Assembly (NCBI RefSeq): GCF_037072025.1
Contig: NZ_JAXHDD010000015.1
Location: 20,484 to 84,483, forward strand
Reading direction: 5' to 3'
DNA length: 64,000 nucleotides
DNA from: Pseudogracilibacillus sp037072025
GTDB taxonomy: Bacteria > Bacillota > Bacilli > Bacillales > Amphibacillaceae
Position numbers and translations under genes: made by a program. The notes under the pieces were generated by a model that was not told where the DNA came from, did no database searches, and saw only the letters and a list, made by a program, of their open reading frames with translations. Below are positions 44,354 to 54,358 of the stretch, piece after piece (the first letter of the stretch is position 1; every line of letters begins with the position of its first letter).

Positions 44354-45922
44354 TTACTTTTCTGCTCCTAAACCAGTATGAGCACGGACAGACATTTCAG
44401 CAAACATCTTATCATTGTCTTCAGGCTTCGTCATTAGGGTAACGATTACAGCCGCTAAGAAACCTAATGGAATACTAAATAATCCTGGGTTTGTTAATGG
44501 GTAAATTGCAGCATCTCCCATTATGTTCGGGCTTAATAAAATCAAGATAACTGTTGTAATTGTTCCAGTTAACATTGCCGCAACCGCACCTGGAGTATTA
44601 AAGCGTCTCCAGTAGATTGAGAAAATTATAACCGGTAAGTTAGAGCTAGCTCCAACAGCAAATGCATACGTAACTAACTGTGCTACGTTAAAGTTTTCTG
44701 CTAATATTCCTAAGATGATAGATACTACACCGATAACAAATGCAGTAATTCTAGCAACTTGGAATTGCTTCCTTGAGTCAACTTCTCCACGCTTGATAAC
44801 GTTTGTATAGATATCGTGTGCAAAAACTCCTGCACCAGTGATAACGAGTCCAGCTACAACCGCTACGATTGTCGCAAATGCTACAGCTGAAACACCAGCC
44901 ATAAATAATTCTCCGCCAATTGTTCCTTCTCCCCCACCGAGAACTTGGGCAAGTAATGGTGCGGCCATGTTTCCACCACCACCAGCTTCATTAATTGCAT
45001 CTGACCCAACAAGTGAAGCTGAAGAAAAACCGATAATTGCGATGATGAAGTAGAATGAACCAATGATAATCATACCCCAAACAACGGATGTTCTGGCAGC
45101 TTGTGCTGTAGGTACTGTAAAGAAACGAACAAGTAAGTGTGATAAACCGGCTGTTCCTAAAATTAACGTAATACCCAATGATAACAAGTCAATCGGGTTC
45201 GAATATAATGCACCAGGTGTTAAAAATTCCATTCCTTGTCCGCCAACTTTACCAAACCCTGGAATTTCACCACCATTGATAATTGTTCCAAATAAGGATG
45301 ATAAGTTAAACTTAAAGACAATAGCGATAAAAGCTAACATAATAAGCATTGCAGCCATTAATATTACCGCTTTAATAATCTGAACCCAACTCGTTGCTAA
45401 CATTCCTCCAAGTGTTACATAAATCATCATTAGTACACCAACAATGATTAGTGAAACTGTATATGGAATACCAACTAATAAGTGAATGATTGCACCGGCA
45501 CCAACCAGTTGAGAAATCATATAGAACATTGTAATTGCCATTGTTACAACTGCCCCAGCAGTACGAACTGGTCTTTGTTTAAGTCGATAAGAAATAACGT
45601 CCGCAACCGTAAAGTTACCAGAGTTTCTAAATGGCTCTGCTACAATAAATAAAACGATTACATAACCCATAAGCCATCCGATCGAATACATGAAACCATC
45701 ATAGCCATACAATGCAACTAGTCCTGCAATCCCTAAGAAGGAGGCCGCACTCAGATAGTCTCCGGCAATTGCAAGTCCGTTTTGAAATCCTGTTAATGAA
45801 CGACCTGCTGCATAAAAGTCACCAGTACCTGTCGTTCTTTTTGAAGCCAAATACGTTACATACATTGTTAATGCAATAATTGCTCCGAATAGTATTATTC
45901 CAAATAATTGAGCTGATGCCAA
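44354..45922 (-). CDS. actP: acetate-type cation/solute symporter (ActP-like), module 1
   Basis: 522 aa SSS-family symporter with 13 predicted helices. GLAIAGDYLSAASFLGIAGLVALYGYDG is the ActP hallmark; GGMLATSWVQIIKA and the later VRFFTVPTAQAARTSV block also match. ActP imports acetate and other short monocarboxylates with Na+ or H+. It lies 3 bases downstream of a DUF485 gene, the usual partner. Second gene of an operon that carries a cre-like site at its start. Confidence 0.92.
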   Translation of the reverse strand: MASAQLFGIILFGAIIALTMYVTYLASKRTTGTGDFYAAGRSLTGFQNGLAIAGDYLSAASFLGIAGLVALYGYDGFMYSIGWLMGYVIVLFIVAEPFRNSGNFTVADVISYRLKQRPVRTAGAVVTMAITMFYMISQLVGAGAIIHLLVGIPYTVSLIIVGVLMMIYVTLGGMLATSWVQIIKAVILMAAMLIMLAFIAIVFKFNLSSLFGTIINGGEIPGFGKVGGQGMEFLTPGALYSNPIDLLSLGITLILGTAGLSHLLVRFFTVPTAQAARTSVVWGMIIIGSFYFIIAIIGFSSASLVGSDAINEAGGGGNMAAPLLAQVLGGGEGTIGGELFMAGVSAVAFATIVAVVAGLVITGAGVFAHDIYTNVIKRGEVDSRKQFQVARITAFVIGVVSIILGILAENFNVAQLVTYAFAVGASSNLPVIIFSIYWRRFNTPGAVAAMLTGTITTVILILLSPNIMGDAAIYPLTNPGLFSIPLGFLAAVIVTLMTKPEDNDKMFAEMSVRAHTGLGAEK

Positions 45923-45925
45923 TTT

Positions 45926-46255
45926 TTATGCCCCCTTTTCTTGTTCTTCTTTTGGTCCATATTTAGCTATAATGTCGTCCACTTGTCTATCGTAAGATTT
46001 AGCTTTAAATACGTAAATAAAAGCTAAAGCCCAAATAACTACATAGTAAGAGATTCCGAATAAATAACCAAATGTAAAGTTACCAAATACGATAGATGAC
46101 ATTAGCGGCTTTGCATATGCTGACATAACTATAAACAGTAAATAGTATATTAAAAATAATACTGGTACAGTGAAAATAAACCGGTACTTCCTTCTTTTTA
46201 AATCTTGGAACTCCTCCGTTTTTTCTATTTTTTCAAATGCTATTGATTTTGACAT
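45926..46255 (-). CDS. DUF485 membrane protein, partner of ActP, module 1
   Basis: 109 aa protein with two transmembrane helices and the DUF485 core RKYRFIFTVPVLFLIYYLLFIVMSAYA. YjcH-type proteins accompany ActP and are thought to be symporter subunits. ATG at 46255 has GGGAGG at 6-8 bases; the frame extends 7 codons further. A cre-like sequence lies 26 bases upstream. Confidence 0.9.
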   Translation of the reverse strand: MSKSIAFEKIEKTEEFQDLKRRKYRFIFTVPVLFLIYYLLFIVMSAYAKPLMSSIVFGNFTFGYLFGISYYVVIWALAFIYVFKAKSYDRQVDDIIAKYGPKEEQEKGA

Positions 46256-46280
46256 GATATTACCTCCCTTTAACATTTAA

Positions 46281-46294
46281 TGAAAACGCTTAAA
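46281..46294. promoter_or_regulatory. cre-like (CcpA) site
   Basis: TGAAAACGCTTAAA matches 13 of 14 positions of the CcpA catabolite-responsive consensus TGWAANCGNTNWCA (established for Bacilli). It lies just upstream of the DUF485/actP operon, where CcpA would act as a repressor or activator of acetate uptake. Confidence 0.5.
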
Positions 46295-46381
46295 AAGAGT
46301 TTATCAAAATCGTGAACAAATTGTGTTGGTTTTGTTTGAATGGTCAGAAAAAGGGACTAAGTGGTATTATATTAAATTTAT

Positions 46382-47122
46382 TTAGTGGCCAAATTTTTCA
46401 AATAATGCTTTCCGTGCTGATCTACTAACTGGTATAGTTGTTTTCTCTTTATTTTTTAACGTTATGTTGTATGCACCATTAAACCAAGGGGTAATTTCAA
46501 GAATATGATTTAAGTTCACCAAATAACTGCGGTGCGTTCTAAAAAACGAGCGACCTTCCAATTTCTTTTCTAGCTCTTGTAACGTCATCTTACTTTCAAT
46601 AACTTCATTTTCAGTGTGAATTTCGAGCATTCGTTGTGAAGGAACAGCATAATAAATAGAATCAGGAGACAAAACAATCATTTTTTCTCCATCATCGATT
46701 AATAACTTGGAACTTAATTTCTTGGGAATATGAGTAGGAGTCTCGCTACTATCTAATAAGCGTTTTCTAATCCGCTCCATCGCTTGATGTAAACGTACCT
46801 GATCAAATGGTTTTAACAAATAATCTACTGCTTCAATTTCAAATGCATCAATAGCATAAGCATCATATGCTGTAGTAAATACAAATAACGGTGGGTTATT
46901 CGTTGATTTCATAATCTGTTTTGCCGCTTCCACCCCAGTAATTCCGGGCATTTCAATATCAAGAAATAAAACATCTGGCTTATGTTCTAAATACAACTCC
47001 ACTAATTCTTCACCAGTTTCGGCACTTGGACAAAGCGCAATATCTTTTTCCTTTTCTAGCAAGTATATCAACTCTTCGCGTGCTAAATATTCATCTTCTG
47101 CAATCATCACGTTAATTTTCAT
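46382..47122 (-). CDS. LytTR family response regulator
   Basis: 246 aa regulator: receiver domain with AEDEY acidic pocket and phospho-acceptor Asp55 in FLDIEMPG, and a C-terminal LytTR DNA-binding domain (about residues 140-243) with FFRTHRSYLVNL. It overlaps the kinase gene by 11 bases. Located between two ActP/DUF485 modules, it probably controls one or both. Not the holin-type lrgAB regulator, as no lrgAB is present. Confidence 0.93.
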   Translation of the reverse strand: MKINVMIAEDEYLAREELIYLLEKEKDIALCPSAETGEELVELYLEHKPDVLFLDIEMPGITGVEAAKQIMKSTNNPPLFVFTTAYDAYAIDAFEIEAVDYLLKPFDQVRLHQAMERIRKRLLDSSETPTHIPKKLSSKLLIDDGEKMIVLSPDSIYYAVPSQRMLEIHTENEVIESKMTLQELEKKLEGRSFFRTHRSYLVNLNHILEITPWFNGAYNITLKNKEKTTIPVSRSARKALFEKFGH

Positions 47123-48872
47123 TTAAAGTCCTCCTTACAGTACCATTTGGGATGGTAAAATACACTTTGCTTCCCCTTGGCAGATTTTCAACATGTAAAC
47201 GTGCATCTTCTCCCAATAAACTTATTAAGCGCTGGTTTACATTATATAAACCTATCCCTCCATTATTTCTGATAGACTTACGATTGTTCATAATATTTTC
47301 AATTTCCTTTTCATCAAATCCAACCCCATTATCTTGGACAGTCACCTGAACTTTATCACCTTTCTTTTCAATGAAAACATCAATCTTTCCATTCGTTGTT
47401 ACAGTTTTCAATCCGTGTTGAATAGCATTTTCAACAAGCGGTTGGATCGTAGAAGGAGGTATTAGCACTTTTGAAATCGTCCGTTCTTGTATAAAATTAA
47501 TTTGCAGTCGGTTTGAAAATCGAGCTTGAATAATTTCTATATAAGCTTTAACATGCTCACATTCCCTTTCTAATAAGATTAACGACTCGGAAGCAATCCC
47601 TAAGTTGAATCGCATAAAATTAGCTAATTGGATTGTAATATGTCTCGCTCTTTTCGGATCCACTCTAAATAATGTTGCAATTAAATGTAATGTATTAAAA
47701 AGGAAGTGTGGATTTATTTGCGCTTGTAAATTTCTTAGTTCAGCATCTTTTATATTTGCTTTTAAATTTTCACTCGCAATAACTTTCAACTGGTTGGATA
47801 TCAATTGTCCAATCCCTTGAGCCAATTCTTTTTCAATAGGTCTAATATGTTGCGATTTTCTAAAATAAAATTTGATAAGACTTATCGTATCATTCGCTTC
47901 GGTTATCGGTATGATTATTGCAGCTTCCAGTGGACATTCTGGATGTTCACAAGCAATGTCAACTTTAGAATAAGCGATTTGTATTTCTTTTGATTTCAAA
48001 GCTTTTTTTGACAATGGCGTAATAATTTTATGCCCAACCTGATGATGTTCAGCACCTATTCCTTTAAAGGCCAATACTTCATCCTGGCTAGTTACAGAAA
48101 TAGCTGCCACTTTTAGCCTGTCATACAATAAGTTAGCGAACCCTTCCGCTTGATCACTTAATGAGCCACTTTTTAGAAATGGCAAAGCTTCCTCTGCGAT
48201 TGTTAACGCCTGTTTTGTTGCTAAAGCTGCTTCATTTTCCTGTTCATTCAACACAATCCCGATCATGGCAGTAAAAACTGCTATTGCAATACTATTTGAT
48301 AATACGAGCGGAAGACCGGCTAAATTCACGAAATGGATAATACTTTCATTTTGCGGATACAACACTAGTAAAAGCTGCATTTGCAATATAGGAGGGAATA
48401 CTCCAATGAAAAGCGCTTGAACCGGAGATATCACACGTGCTTTTGAAAAAAAGCGTCCTGTTAGCCCTGCGAGTAGTCCTGTAAGTGGGTTAACTAACAT
48501 GTTTGCAAACCAGCCAATTCCTCCCAAAAAAACTAAGTGAACAGCAGCAATAATCCCGGCACCTAAACCAACGATTGGTCCGCCTAATAACCCTGCAATT
48601 ACAACAGCAATCAAACTTAGACTAACAACCATTTGATCTGGTTCTACAGACCCTACAAATCCTGTACCGACAATTTCTCCATTCGAAAGTACAATACCAA
48701 AATGTGTACTTGTAATTGCAAATACACCAAACACACACGCATGGATGATCGTCATTTTCGTATTAAATTCCCGGTATAATAATGTGCTGAATTTAGGGAT
48801 TCGCGTAAGAACGAAGGCAATGACTAACAATAAACCAATTCGTTCTAAGAGTATAATTGTTAAGTCTTTCAA
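47112..48872 (-). CDS. LytS-type sensor histidine kinase
   Basis: 586 aa kinase: a 5TM-5TMR_LYT membrane sensor (residues 1-200, with NPLTGLLAGLTGRFF), a GAF-like domain (about 220-360), a His_kinase domain with phospho-acceptor in QINPHFLFNTLHLIATL, and HATPase_c (VENAIQHGLK, DNGVGF, GGIGLYNV). TTG start at 48872 directly behind the stop of the upstream symporter, with an AGGAGCGAAG ribosome site inside that gene. By neighbours the signal may be acetate, pyruvate or another monocarboxylate, as with B. subtilis LytST (pyruvate). Confidence 0.92.
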   Translation of the reverse strand: MKDLTIILLERIGLLLVIAFVLTRIPKFSTLLYREFNTKMTIIHACVFGVFAITSTHFGIVLSNGEIVGTGFVGSVEPDQMVVSLSLIAVVIAGLLGGPIVGLGAGIIAAVHLVFLGGIGWFANMLVNPLTGLLAGLTGRFFSKARVISPVQALFIGVFPPILQMQLLLVLYPQNESIIHFVNLAGLPLVLSNSIAIAVFTAMIGIVLNEQENEAALATKQALTIAEEALPFLKSGSLSDQAEGFANLLYDRLKVAAISVTSQDEVLAFKGIGAEHHQVGHKIITPLSKKALKSKEIQIAYSKVDIACEHPECPLEAAIIIPITEANDTISLIKFYFRKSQHIRPIEKELAQGIGQLISNQLKVIASENLKANIKDAELRNLQAQINPHFLFNTLHLIATLFRVDPKRARHITIQLANFMRFNLGIASESLILLERECEHVKAYIEIIQARFSNRLQINFIQERTISKVLIPPSTIQPLVENAIQHGLKTVTTNGKIDVFIEKKGDKVQVTVQDNGVGFDEKEIENIMNNRKSIRNNGGIGLYNVNQRLISLLGEDARLHVENLPRGSKVYFTIPNGTVRRTLNEN

Positions 48873-50408
48873 TCATCTTCGCTCCTTCATTTCGACTCCT
48901 GTTTGTGCCTTTAAATAAAATCGTTCAAAATTAATTGGATCCTTTTGGGGAAATAAAAAAGTTCCAAGGATAGCTCCTAAAAATCCAATTGGAATCGCAA
49001 TAATCCCAGGATTATATAAGTTAAAAAGTGGCTCTCTTAATATCCAGCCATTATCTATATTCATTATATGTGGTCCTAAAACAAGTAAAGTTAATGACGC
49101 AATTAGCCCACTTATCATTCCGATCATCGCACCTGCTTGGCTGAATCGTTTCCAGTAAATGGTGAATAAAATAATTGGTAAATTACTAGACGCTGCAAAG
49201 ATAAATGTTAAAGAAACAAGAAAAGTTACATTAATGTTTTCTAGGCCTAAAGCAAATAGAGTAGAAATAAGACCAATCGCTAAAGCAGACCATTGTGCAG
49301 CTCGTAATTGCTGCTTTTCCGTAGTTTTACCTTTTTTAATAATATGATGATAAATATCATGAGAAAAAGCTGTAGTTGCTGAAATAACGAGGCCAGCTAC
49401 GACCGCTACAACGGTTGTAAAAGCAATGGCTGAAATAAATGCAAGTAAAAAGTCCCCTCCAAGTGCTTTTGCTAATAATGGTGCTGCTAAGTTTCCAGTT
49501 GAATCAGCTGCTATTAACTGATCATAACCAATAACCGCAGCAGTCCCAAGGCCAAGCACTAATGTCATTACATAAAATAGTCCAATGATCCAACTAGCTG
49601 TAAGAACAGACTTTCTTACTTCAGAGGCATTTTTAACCGTATAAAATCGAATTAAAATATGCGGTAACCCTGCTGTACCTAAAATTAATGCTACATATAA
49701 AGAAATAACTTCTAGTGGATTAGTAAGCAAATGACCAGGCATAAAAAATTGATCTCCCATCGGTGTTCCTACTTTTACCTCATCAATTAGTGCATGGATA
49801 TCCCATTCATAAAAAGAAAAAACTATTAATGATAGTAAAAATGTACTTGACATAAGTAAAATTGTTTTTACAATTTGTACCCAGGAAGTAGCAATCATTC
49901 CACCAAAGACAACGTATACTGTCATAAGACTTCCAATAATAAGAACAGATGTTGAATAATCAATATTTAACAATAAACGGATTAAAAGCCCTGAAGCGAC
50001 CAACTGTGGGATCATATAAAAAATTGAAATTATAAAAGAACCAATTGCCATAATCCACCGCATTTGGTTACTAGGGAAGCGCGCGCAAACGACATCGCCA
50101 AGCGAATAGTTACCAAGATAATGAACAGGCTCGGCAACAAACAGTAAAACTACTAAATAAGAAACTAAAAATCCTAAAGAATAAAGAAAACCATCATAGC
50201 CATTTAAAGCAATCGCACCAACAATTCCTAAAAAGGAAGCGGCACTTATATAATCGCCAGCTATCGCCAATCCATTTTGAAAACCGGTTAATTTTCCTGC
50301 AGCCGTATAAAATTGAATTGTCGTTTTACTTCTTCTTGCTGCCCAATACGTAATGATCAACGTACAAATAACGATACATACAAAGAATAAAAAATAAGTA
50401 AAATTCAT
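48873..50408 (-). CDS. acetate-type cation/solute symporter (ActP-like), module 2
   Basis: 511 aa SSS-family symporter similar to the one at 44354 (GLAIAGDYISAASFLGIVGAIALNGYDG; GGMIATSWVQIVKT), but clearly diverged. It overlaps the upstream DUF485 gene by four bases (ATGA) and abuts the kinase gene, so it is in one operon with the sensor that probably controls it. A dedicated sensing transporter is possible. Confidence 0.9.
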   Translation of the reverse strand: MNFTYFLFFVCIVICTLIITYWAARRSKTTIQFYTAAGKLTGFQNGLAIAGDYISAASFLGIVGAIALNGYDGFLYSLGFLVSYLVVLLFVAEPVHYLGNYSLGDVVCARFPSNQMRWIMAIGSFIISIFYMIPQLVASGLLIRLLLNIDYSTSVLIIGSLMTVYVVFGGMIATSWVQIVKTILLMSSTFLLSLIVFSFYEWDIHALIDEVKVGTPMGDQFFMPGHLLTNPLEVISLYVALILGTAGLPHILIRFYTVKNASEVRKSVLTASWIIGLFYVMTLVLGLGTAAVIGYDQLIAADSTGNLAAPLLAKALGGDFLLAFISAIAFTTVVAVVAGLVISATTAFSHDIYHHIIKKGKTTEKQQLRAAQWSALAIGLISTLFALGLENINVTFLVSLTFIFAASSNLPIILFTIYWKRFSQAGAMIGMISGLIASLTLLVLGPHIMNIDNGWILREPLFNLYNPGIIAIPIGFLGAILGTFLFPQKDPINFERFYLKAQTGVEMKERR

Positions 50409-50674
50409 TCCGCTTCCTCCTGCCTCATCCTTTCAACTAATTGATCCAGTTGTTTAGCTTTTACCCAATAAATCCAGCCAATAAGCCATGTCATAAGAAC
50501 TTGCAAGAAAGCATAAATCCATGCCCATGAAAGCCCAAACAACGACGGCTTATTCATTTTGTCGGGAATAAATGCTAGAGATAATGGAAGAGACAGATAA
50601 AAGATGACTGCTAACACAGAAATCCACACAACGAATAATCTTTTTTCCTGCTTCCATCTTTTGATGGTATCCAC
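50405..50674 (-). CDS. DUF485-like membrane protein, module 2
   Basis: 89 aa protein with two transmembrane helices (LFVVWISVLAVIFYLSLPL and WAWIYAFLQVLMTWLIGWIYW) and a charged C terminus. It is shorter than typical DUF485 proteins but in the same place before an ActP gene, overlapping it by 4 bases. First gene of the operon that continues into the two-component system. Confidence 0.85.
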   Translation of the reverse strand: MDTIKRWKQEKRLFVVWISVLAVIFYLSLPLSLAFIPDKMNKPSLFGLSWAWIYAFLQVLMTWLIGWIYWVKAKQLDQLVERMRQEEAE

Positions 50675-50947
50675 TTCACCCCTCCATTCCTCGTCCCATT
50701 TTTAGAAGATTTAGAAAACTCGATACACTTTTTTATAAAACTAGCACCCAAATTTTGGTAAATACAAATTGCATTTACTGTATATTGTTCTAGTCTCGAT
50801 GACGTTCTAAACAATTTAATAAAGCTGAATACTTTAGCCAGACAGGAAGGTTTTCACTTTCCTACCGGCTAAAATATGGAAAAAGTGAACGAAAAACGAT
50901 TTTGTCATTTCTTTAGTTTGGAGTAAATAAGCTTTTTTTCTTTTCGA

Positions 50948-51874
50948 TTATTGAAAAGTCGCACCTAAATTCGTTACAATTTGTTTTTTTCGTGAAACTA
51001 CTCCTTTTAATAGCGCACGGTTACCAGCTAATTGTACATTGAAGGCATCTTCAACATTTCTACTTGCTTTTCCTAATGCTAAAACTTCCGAGTTACTATT
51101 GATAATATCTGTTACAGCTAATAAAAAGAGGTCTAAATCCTTTTCTTCAATAACTTTTTCAATTTCTTTTTCTATTTCGCCTTGCTTTTCGTAAATTTCT
51201 TCAAGGTCAACTGCATTCACTTGCGCAATTTCCACTTTTGAAGGACCCATCATAAATTCTTTTGAATCCATCGCTAAAAGTTCCGCAATCGATTTGTCAC
51301 TCAGATCCGTTCCTGCTTTTAACATATCTAACCCATATTCTTCAAGATTTACTTTCGCAATGTTAGCGAGTTCTTCTGCAGCTTGTACATCTTCTTGTGT
51401 ACATGTCGGTGATTTAAAAAGCAATGTATCAGAAATAATTGCTGACAGTAATAAAATTGCATCTTTTTCGGATACCGCCACACCATTTTCTTTAAACATT
51501 TTATTTAAAATAGTTGCCGTACATCCTACAGGCTCAGCTCTAAAATAGAGGGGATCATTCGTTTCAAAATTTGAAATACGGTGATGATCAATCACTTCTG
51601 CTATTTTAACGTCACGAATATTATCGACAGATTGCTGAAATTCGTTATGATCAACTAAAATTACTTCTTCTACGTCTTCTGCAACTTTTTCAATTAATCG
51701 AGGTGCTTCAACCTCTGCAAAATTTAATACATATTCCGTTTCTTTATTTAATGAACCTAATCTAACCGCTTCTACATTCATTCCTAATTTTGTTTTTAAA
51801 TTGGCATAAACTAACGCTGAACAAATTGAGTCAGTATCTGGATTCTTATGCCCAAAAATTAATTTTTTTCCCAT
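50948..51874 (-). CDS. ppaC: manganese-dependent inorganic pyrophosphatase
   Basis: 308 aa family II pyrophosphatase that hydrolyses PPi to phosphate; cytosolic. DHH-superfamily motifs: GHKNPDTDSICSA (metal ligands), VDHNEF, VIDHHRISNF and, near the C terminus, SRKKQIV, which binds the phosphate. ATG at 51874 has TAGGGG at 7-8 bases; the ATG two codons earlier is too close to it. Confidence 0.95.
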   Translation of the reverse strand: MGKKLIFGHKNPDTDSICSALVYANLKTKLGMNVEAVRLGSLNKETEYVLNFAEVEAPRLIEKVAEDVEEVILVDHNEFQQSVDNIRDVKIAEVIDHHRISNFETNDPLYFRAEPVGCTATILNKMFKENGVAVSEKDAILLLSAIISDTLLFKSPTCTQEDVQAAEELANIAKVNLEEYGLDMLKAGTDLSDKSIAELLAMDSKEFMMGPSKVEIAQVNAVDLEEIYEKQGEIEKEIEKVIEEKDLDLFLLAVTDIINSNSEVLALGKASRNVEDAFNVQLAGNRALLKGVVSRKKQIVTNLGATFQ

Positions 51875-52078
51875 GACCATACCCCTAATTCAATAGTTAT
51901 ATGTTATAGATTAACATATTTTACGACATTTAGTTACATATTTGACTCATATCCTTACCAATTATCTTCATTTTTCGACATTTCAACCTAAAATAGGTTT
52001 AATTTATGTTATGATATATTTTACAAAATAATAAAGCAACACACAATACAGTTTTAGGAAGAAAGTAGGAATTTAAAA

Positions 52079-53209
52079 GTGAAGAAGATCGTTATCGTCG
52101 GAGCTGGGATTATCGGTGCAACTACAGCTTATAATCTTGCACGAACAGGTGCAGACGTTACCATAGTTGACCATCATAAAGAAGGTCGAGCAACATCCGC
52201 TGCAGCGGGTATTATTTGCCCATGGATAACCCGACGTAGAAACAAAGCATGGTATGAATTGGCTAGAAAAGGGGCAGCTTATGTAGAAGAATTAATTTCT
52301 GAATTACATATTAATGGCGAAAATAAAACTAAATACAAAAAAGTCGGTGCAGTTCGGTTACATACAGACAAGGAGAATTTACTTAATTTAAAGGAAATTG
52401 CCTTAAAAAGAAGAGAGGGCGCACCACAAATGGGTAAAATTTCCCTGTTAAGTATCGAGGAAACGAATGAGAAAATTCCTTATTTAAATGGAAATTATCA
52501 TGCTTTATTTATAGAAGGTGCTGCACGATTAGACGGAGATGCGCTCCGAGATGCGCTCCGAGATGCGCTCATTGCTGCTGCAAAAAAACACGGTGCTACT
52601 TATATAGAAGGAAATGCAGAACTCATTTACGAAAATAAAATAGTTACCGGTGTTCGTACTGGTGAAGTATATATTGATTCCGATATCGTCATTGGAACGA
52701 ATGGTGTATGGATGCCAGAACTTTTAAAACCGTTGGGAATTGATCTAAAGATATCTGCTCAAAAAGGTGAAATCATTCATCTAAAAACTGATTCACTAGA
52801 TACTTCATCGCTCCCAGTTGTAACACCGCCAAACAACCAATATATTTTACATTTTGATGACGGTAAAATTGTAATTGGTGCAACCCATAACAACATTTCC
52901 GAGTTTGATATGAAGATCACTGCAGGTGGAATTCATTATATCTTAGATGAAGCGATTAAAGTTGCCCCCAGTTTAGCAGAATACTCCATCGCAGAAACTC
53001 GGGTCGGCTTCAGGCCATTTACGTTCAATCATTTGCCGATTTTTGGTTCCCTTCCTTCCATTAAAGGACTCTTAATCGCAAATGGACTTGGTGCCTCAGG
53101 GTTAACTACAGGTCCTTTTATTGGTAGTCAATTAGCAAAAATAGTGCAGGCGGAAGAACTCGATGTTAATTTGGATCATTATCTCGTAGAACAAGCAATA
53201 ATAAATTAA
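52079..53209 (+). CDS. FAD-dependent amine/D-amino acid oxidoreductase (DadA/DAO-like)
   Basis: 376 aa flavoprotein. GxGxxG dinucleotide motif GAGIIGATTAYNLARTG at residues 8-24, TSAAAGIICPW, RVGFRPFTFNHLPIFG and the C-terminal GASGLTTGPFIG are DAO-superfamily features. It probably oxidises D-amino acids, glycine or a related amine. GTG start (52079) with weak AAGAAAGTAGG. An in-frame 12-base repeat (three copies, 52536-52570) adds RDAL repeats. Independent gene. Confidence 0.88.
   Translation: MKKIVIVGAGIIGATTAYNLARTGADVTIVDHHKEGRATSAAAGIICPWITRRRNKAWYELARKGAAYVEELISELHINGENKTKYKKVGAVRLHTDKENLLNLKEIALKRREGAPQMGKISLLSIEETNEKIPYLNGNYHALFIEGAARLDGDALRDALRDALIAAAKKHGATYIEGNAELIYENKIVTGVRTGEVYIDSDIVIGTNGVWMPELLKPLGIDLKISAQKGEIIHLKTDSLDTSSLPVVTPPNNQYILHFDDGKIVIGATHNNISEFDMKITAGGIHYILDEAIKVAPSLAEYSIAETRVGFRPFTFNHLPIFGSLPSIKGLLIANGLGASGLTTGPFIGSQLAKIVQAEELDVNLDHYLVEQAIIN
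52536..52570 (+). repeat. in-frame 12-bp tandem triplication inside the oxidoreductase gene
   Basis: GAGATGCGCTCC is repeated twice and followed by 11 of 12 bases of a third copy, giving RDALRDAL in the protein. Each unit is four codons, so the frame is kept; such repeats expand and contract by replication slippage. Confidence 0.9.
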
Positions 53210-53225
53210 ATAGCTATTAGGATAG

Positions 53226-53260
53226 ACATCCGCAGAACTTTTTGTCAAGCGGATGTTTTG
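53226..53260. terminator. terminator after the oxidoreductase gene
   Basis: Arms ACATCCGC / GCGGATGT followed by TTTG; between converging genes. Confidence 0.75.
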
Positions 53261-53279
53261 CAATAATAAACTTCATTTT

Positions 53280-53915
53280 TTACATCGCTCTAGACTTTTG
53301 TTCGTTCATCTTTACCTCATACTTTTTCAAGTTATCCGCAACTTTTAAGTAAACAAACTGGAATATCGGGCTTTGGATAAACGTAAATACAAATGTAAAA
53401 ATAAATACAGGCCCACCAATCAATAATCCTAATAGTAACACACTCGTTTCCGTAATAATCCTCACTTTTCCAATAGAAACTCCCGTTTTATCAGCAATCG
53501 AAAGCATAAACCCATCCCGAGGTCCTGATCCAATTCCAGCACCATTGTAGATACCACCACCAATCCCCATAATAACGATTCCTGAAAGGATCACACCAAC
53601 ATCCGTCCAAGTGTGTGTCGCTTGTGGTAAAAAATCAAGCCATAAATAAAAGTCGACAAACATACCGATAAGTATTGCATTCGCTATTGTTCCGAATTTT
53701 ACATAAGTTCGATCAAGAATGAGAGAAACAGTAATTAAAAGAATGCCAATAATAATATTCCACGAACCAATCGATAACCCAATCTTTTCAAATAATGCAA
53801 CACTTAAAACGTCCCATGGATGAATTCCTAAATGTTGCATATTAATCGTTATGGAAATCCCCAAACTAAAAATAAGATTTCCAATCATAAACACCAAAAT
53901 TCGAGCATAAATCAA
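53280..53915 (-). CDS. YczE/YitT-like membrane protein
   Basis: 211 aa integral membrane protein with five helices. The HLGIHPWDVLSVALFEKIGLSIGSW and GIGSGPRDGFMLSIADKTGVSIGKVRIITE repeats are those of the YczE/YyaS/YitT group. In some bacilli YczE is needed for surfactin production post-transcriptionally, but the function is not known here. No ribosome site better than GTAGTG; the ATG is used by homologues. Confidence 0.82.
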   Translation of the reverse strand: MIYARILVFMIGNLIFSLGISITINMQHLGIHPWDVLSVALFEKIGLSIGSWNIIIGILLITVSLILDRTYVKFGTIANAILIGMFVDFYLWLDFLPQATHTWTDVGVILSGIVIMGIGGGIYNGAGIGSGPRDGFMLSIADKTGVSIGKVRIITETSVLLLGLLIGGPVFIFTFVFTFIQSPIFQFVYLKVADNLKKYEVKMNEQKSRAM

Positions 53916-54084
53916 GTCTGTTCACTACTTTCAAACCGTAATAAAACACCCTCACTATTTCCACTTACGTTTTCCCTATTTAAATTATAACATGGAATGA
54001 ATGCCATACTGAATACCGTGACTCTTTATGTTTATAATCCATGATTAATGGATTATAAATAAATAACGCCAGAGGACTAAATAT

Positions 54085-54310
54085 ATGAAAAAGGAGCAGA
54101 AAAATTACCTTATTGCTATCATCCAATTCTAACAATCTTAACACGTATCATTCTATACAATACTTCAAAAACTTTACCCACAGGCTTTTCTTTTGAAGGA
54201 AAAAACCATTATCTAAGATGGCGTAGAATTCACGAATGTGGAATAATGAAGATGCAGTTTATACTGCTAAAAATGAAATATACCAAGATAACTTAACACC
54301 AATACGATAA
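54085..54310 (+). pseudogene. decayed gene of unknown identity
   Basis: Starts MKKEQKNYLIAII and stops; the final part reads DGVEFTNVE, a one-base shift, then NNEDAVYTAKNEIYQDNLTPIR and a stop at 54308-54310. The parts look like the two ends of one small gene that lost its middle. Family not recognised. A hairpin (54299-54322) overlaps its stop. Confidence 0.45.
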
Positions 54311-54358
54311 TTTTCGTATTGGCTACAAAATGCCACCGGATTAACGACGTACTGATAT

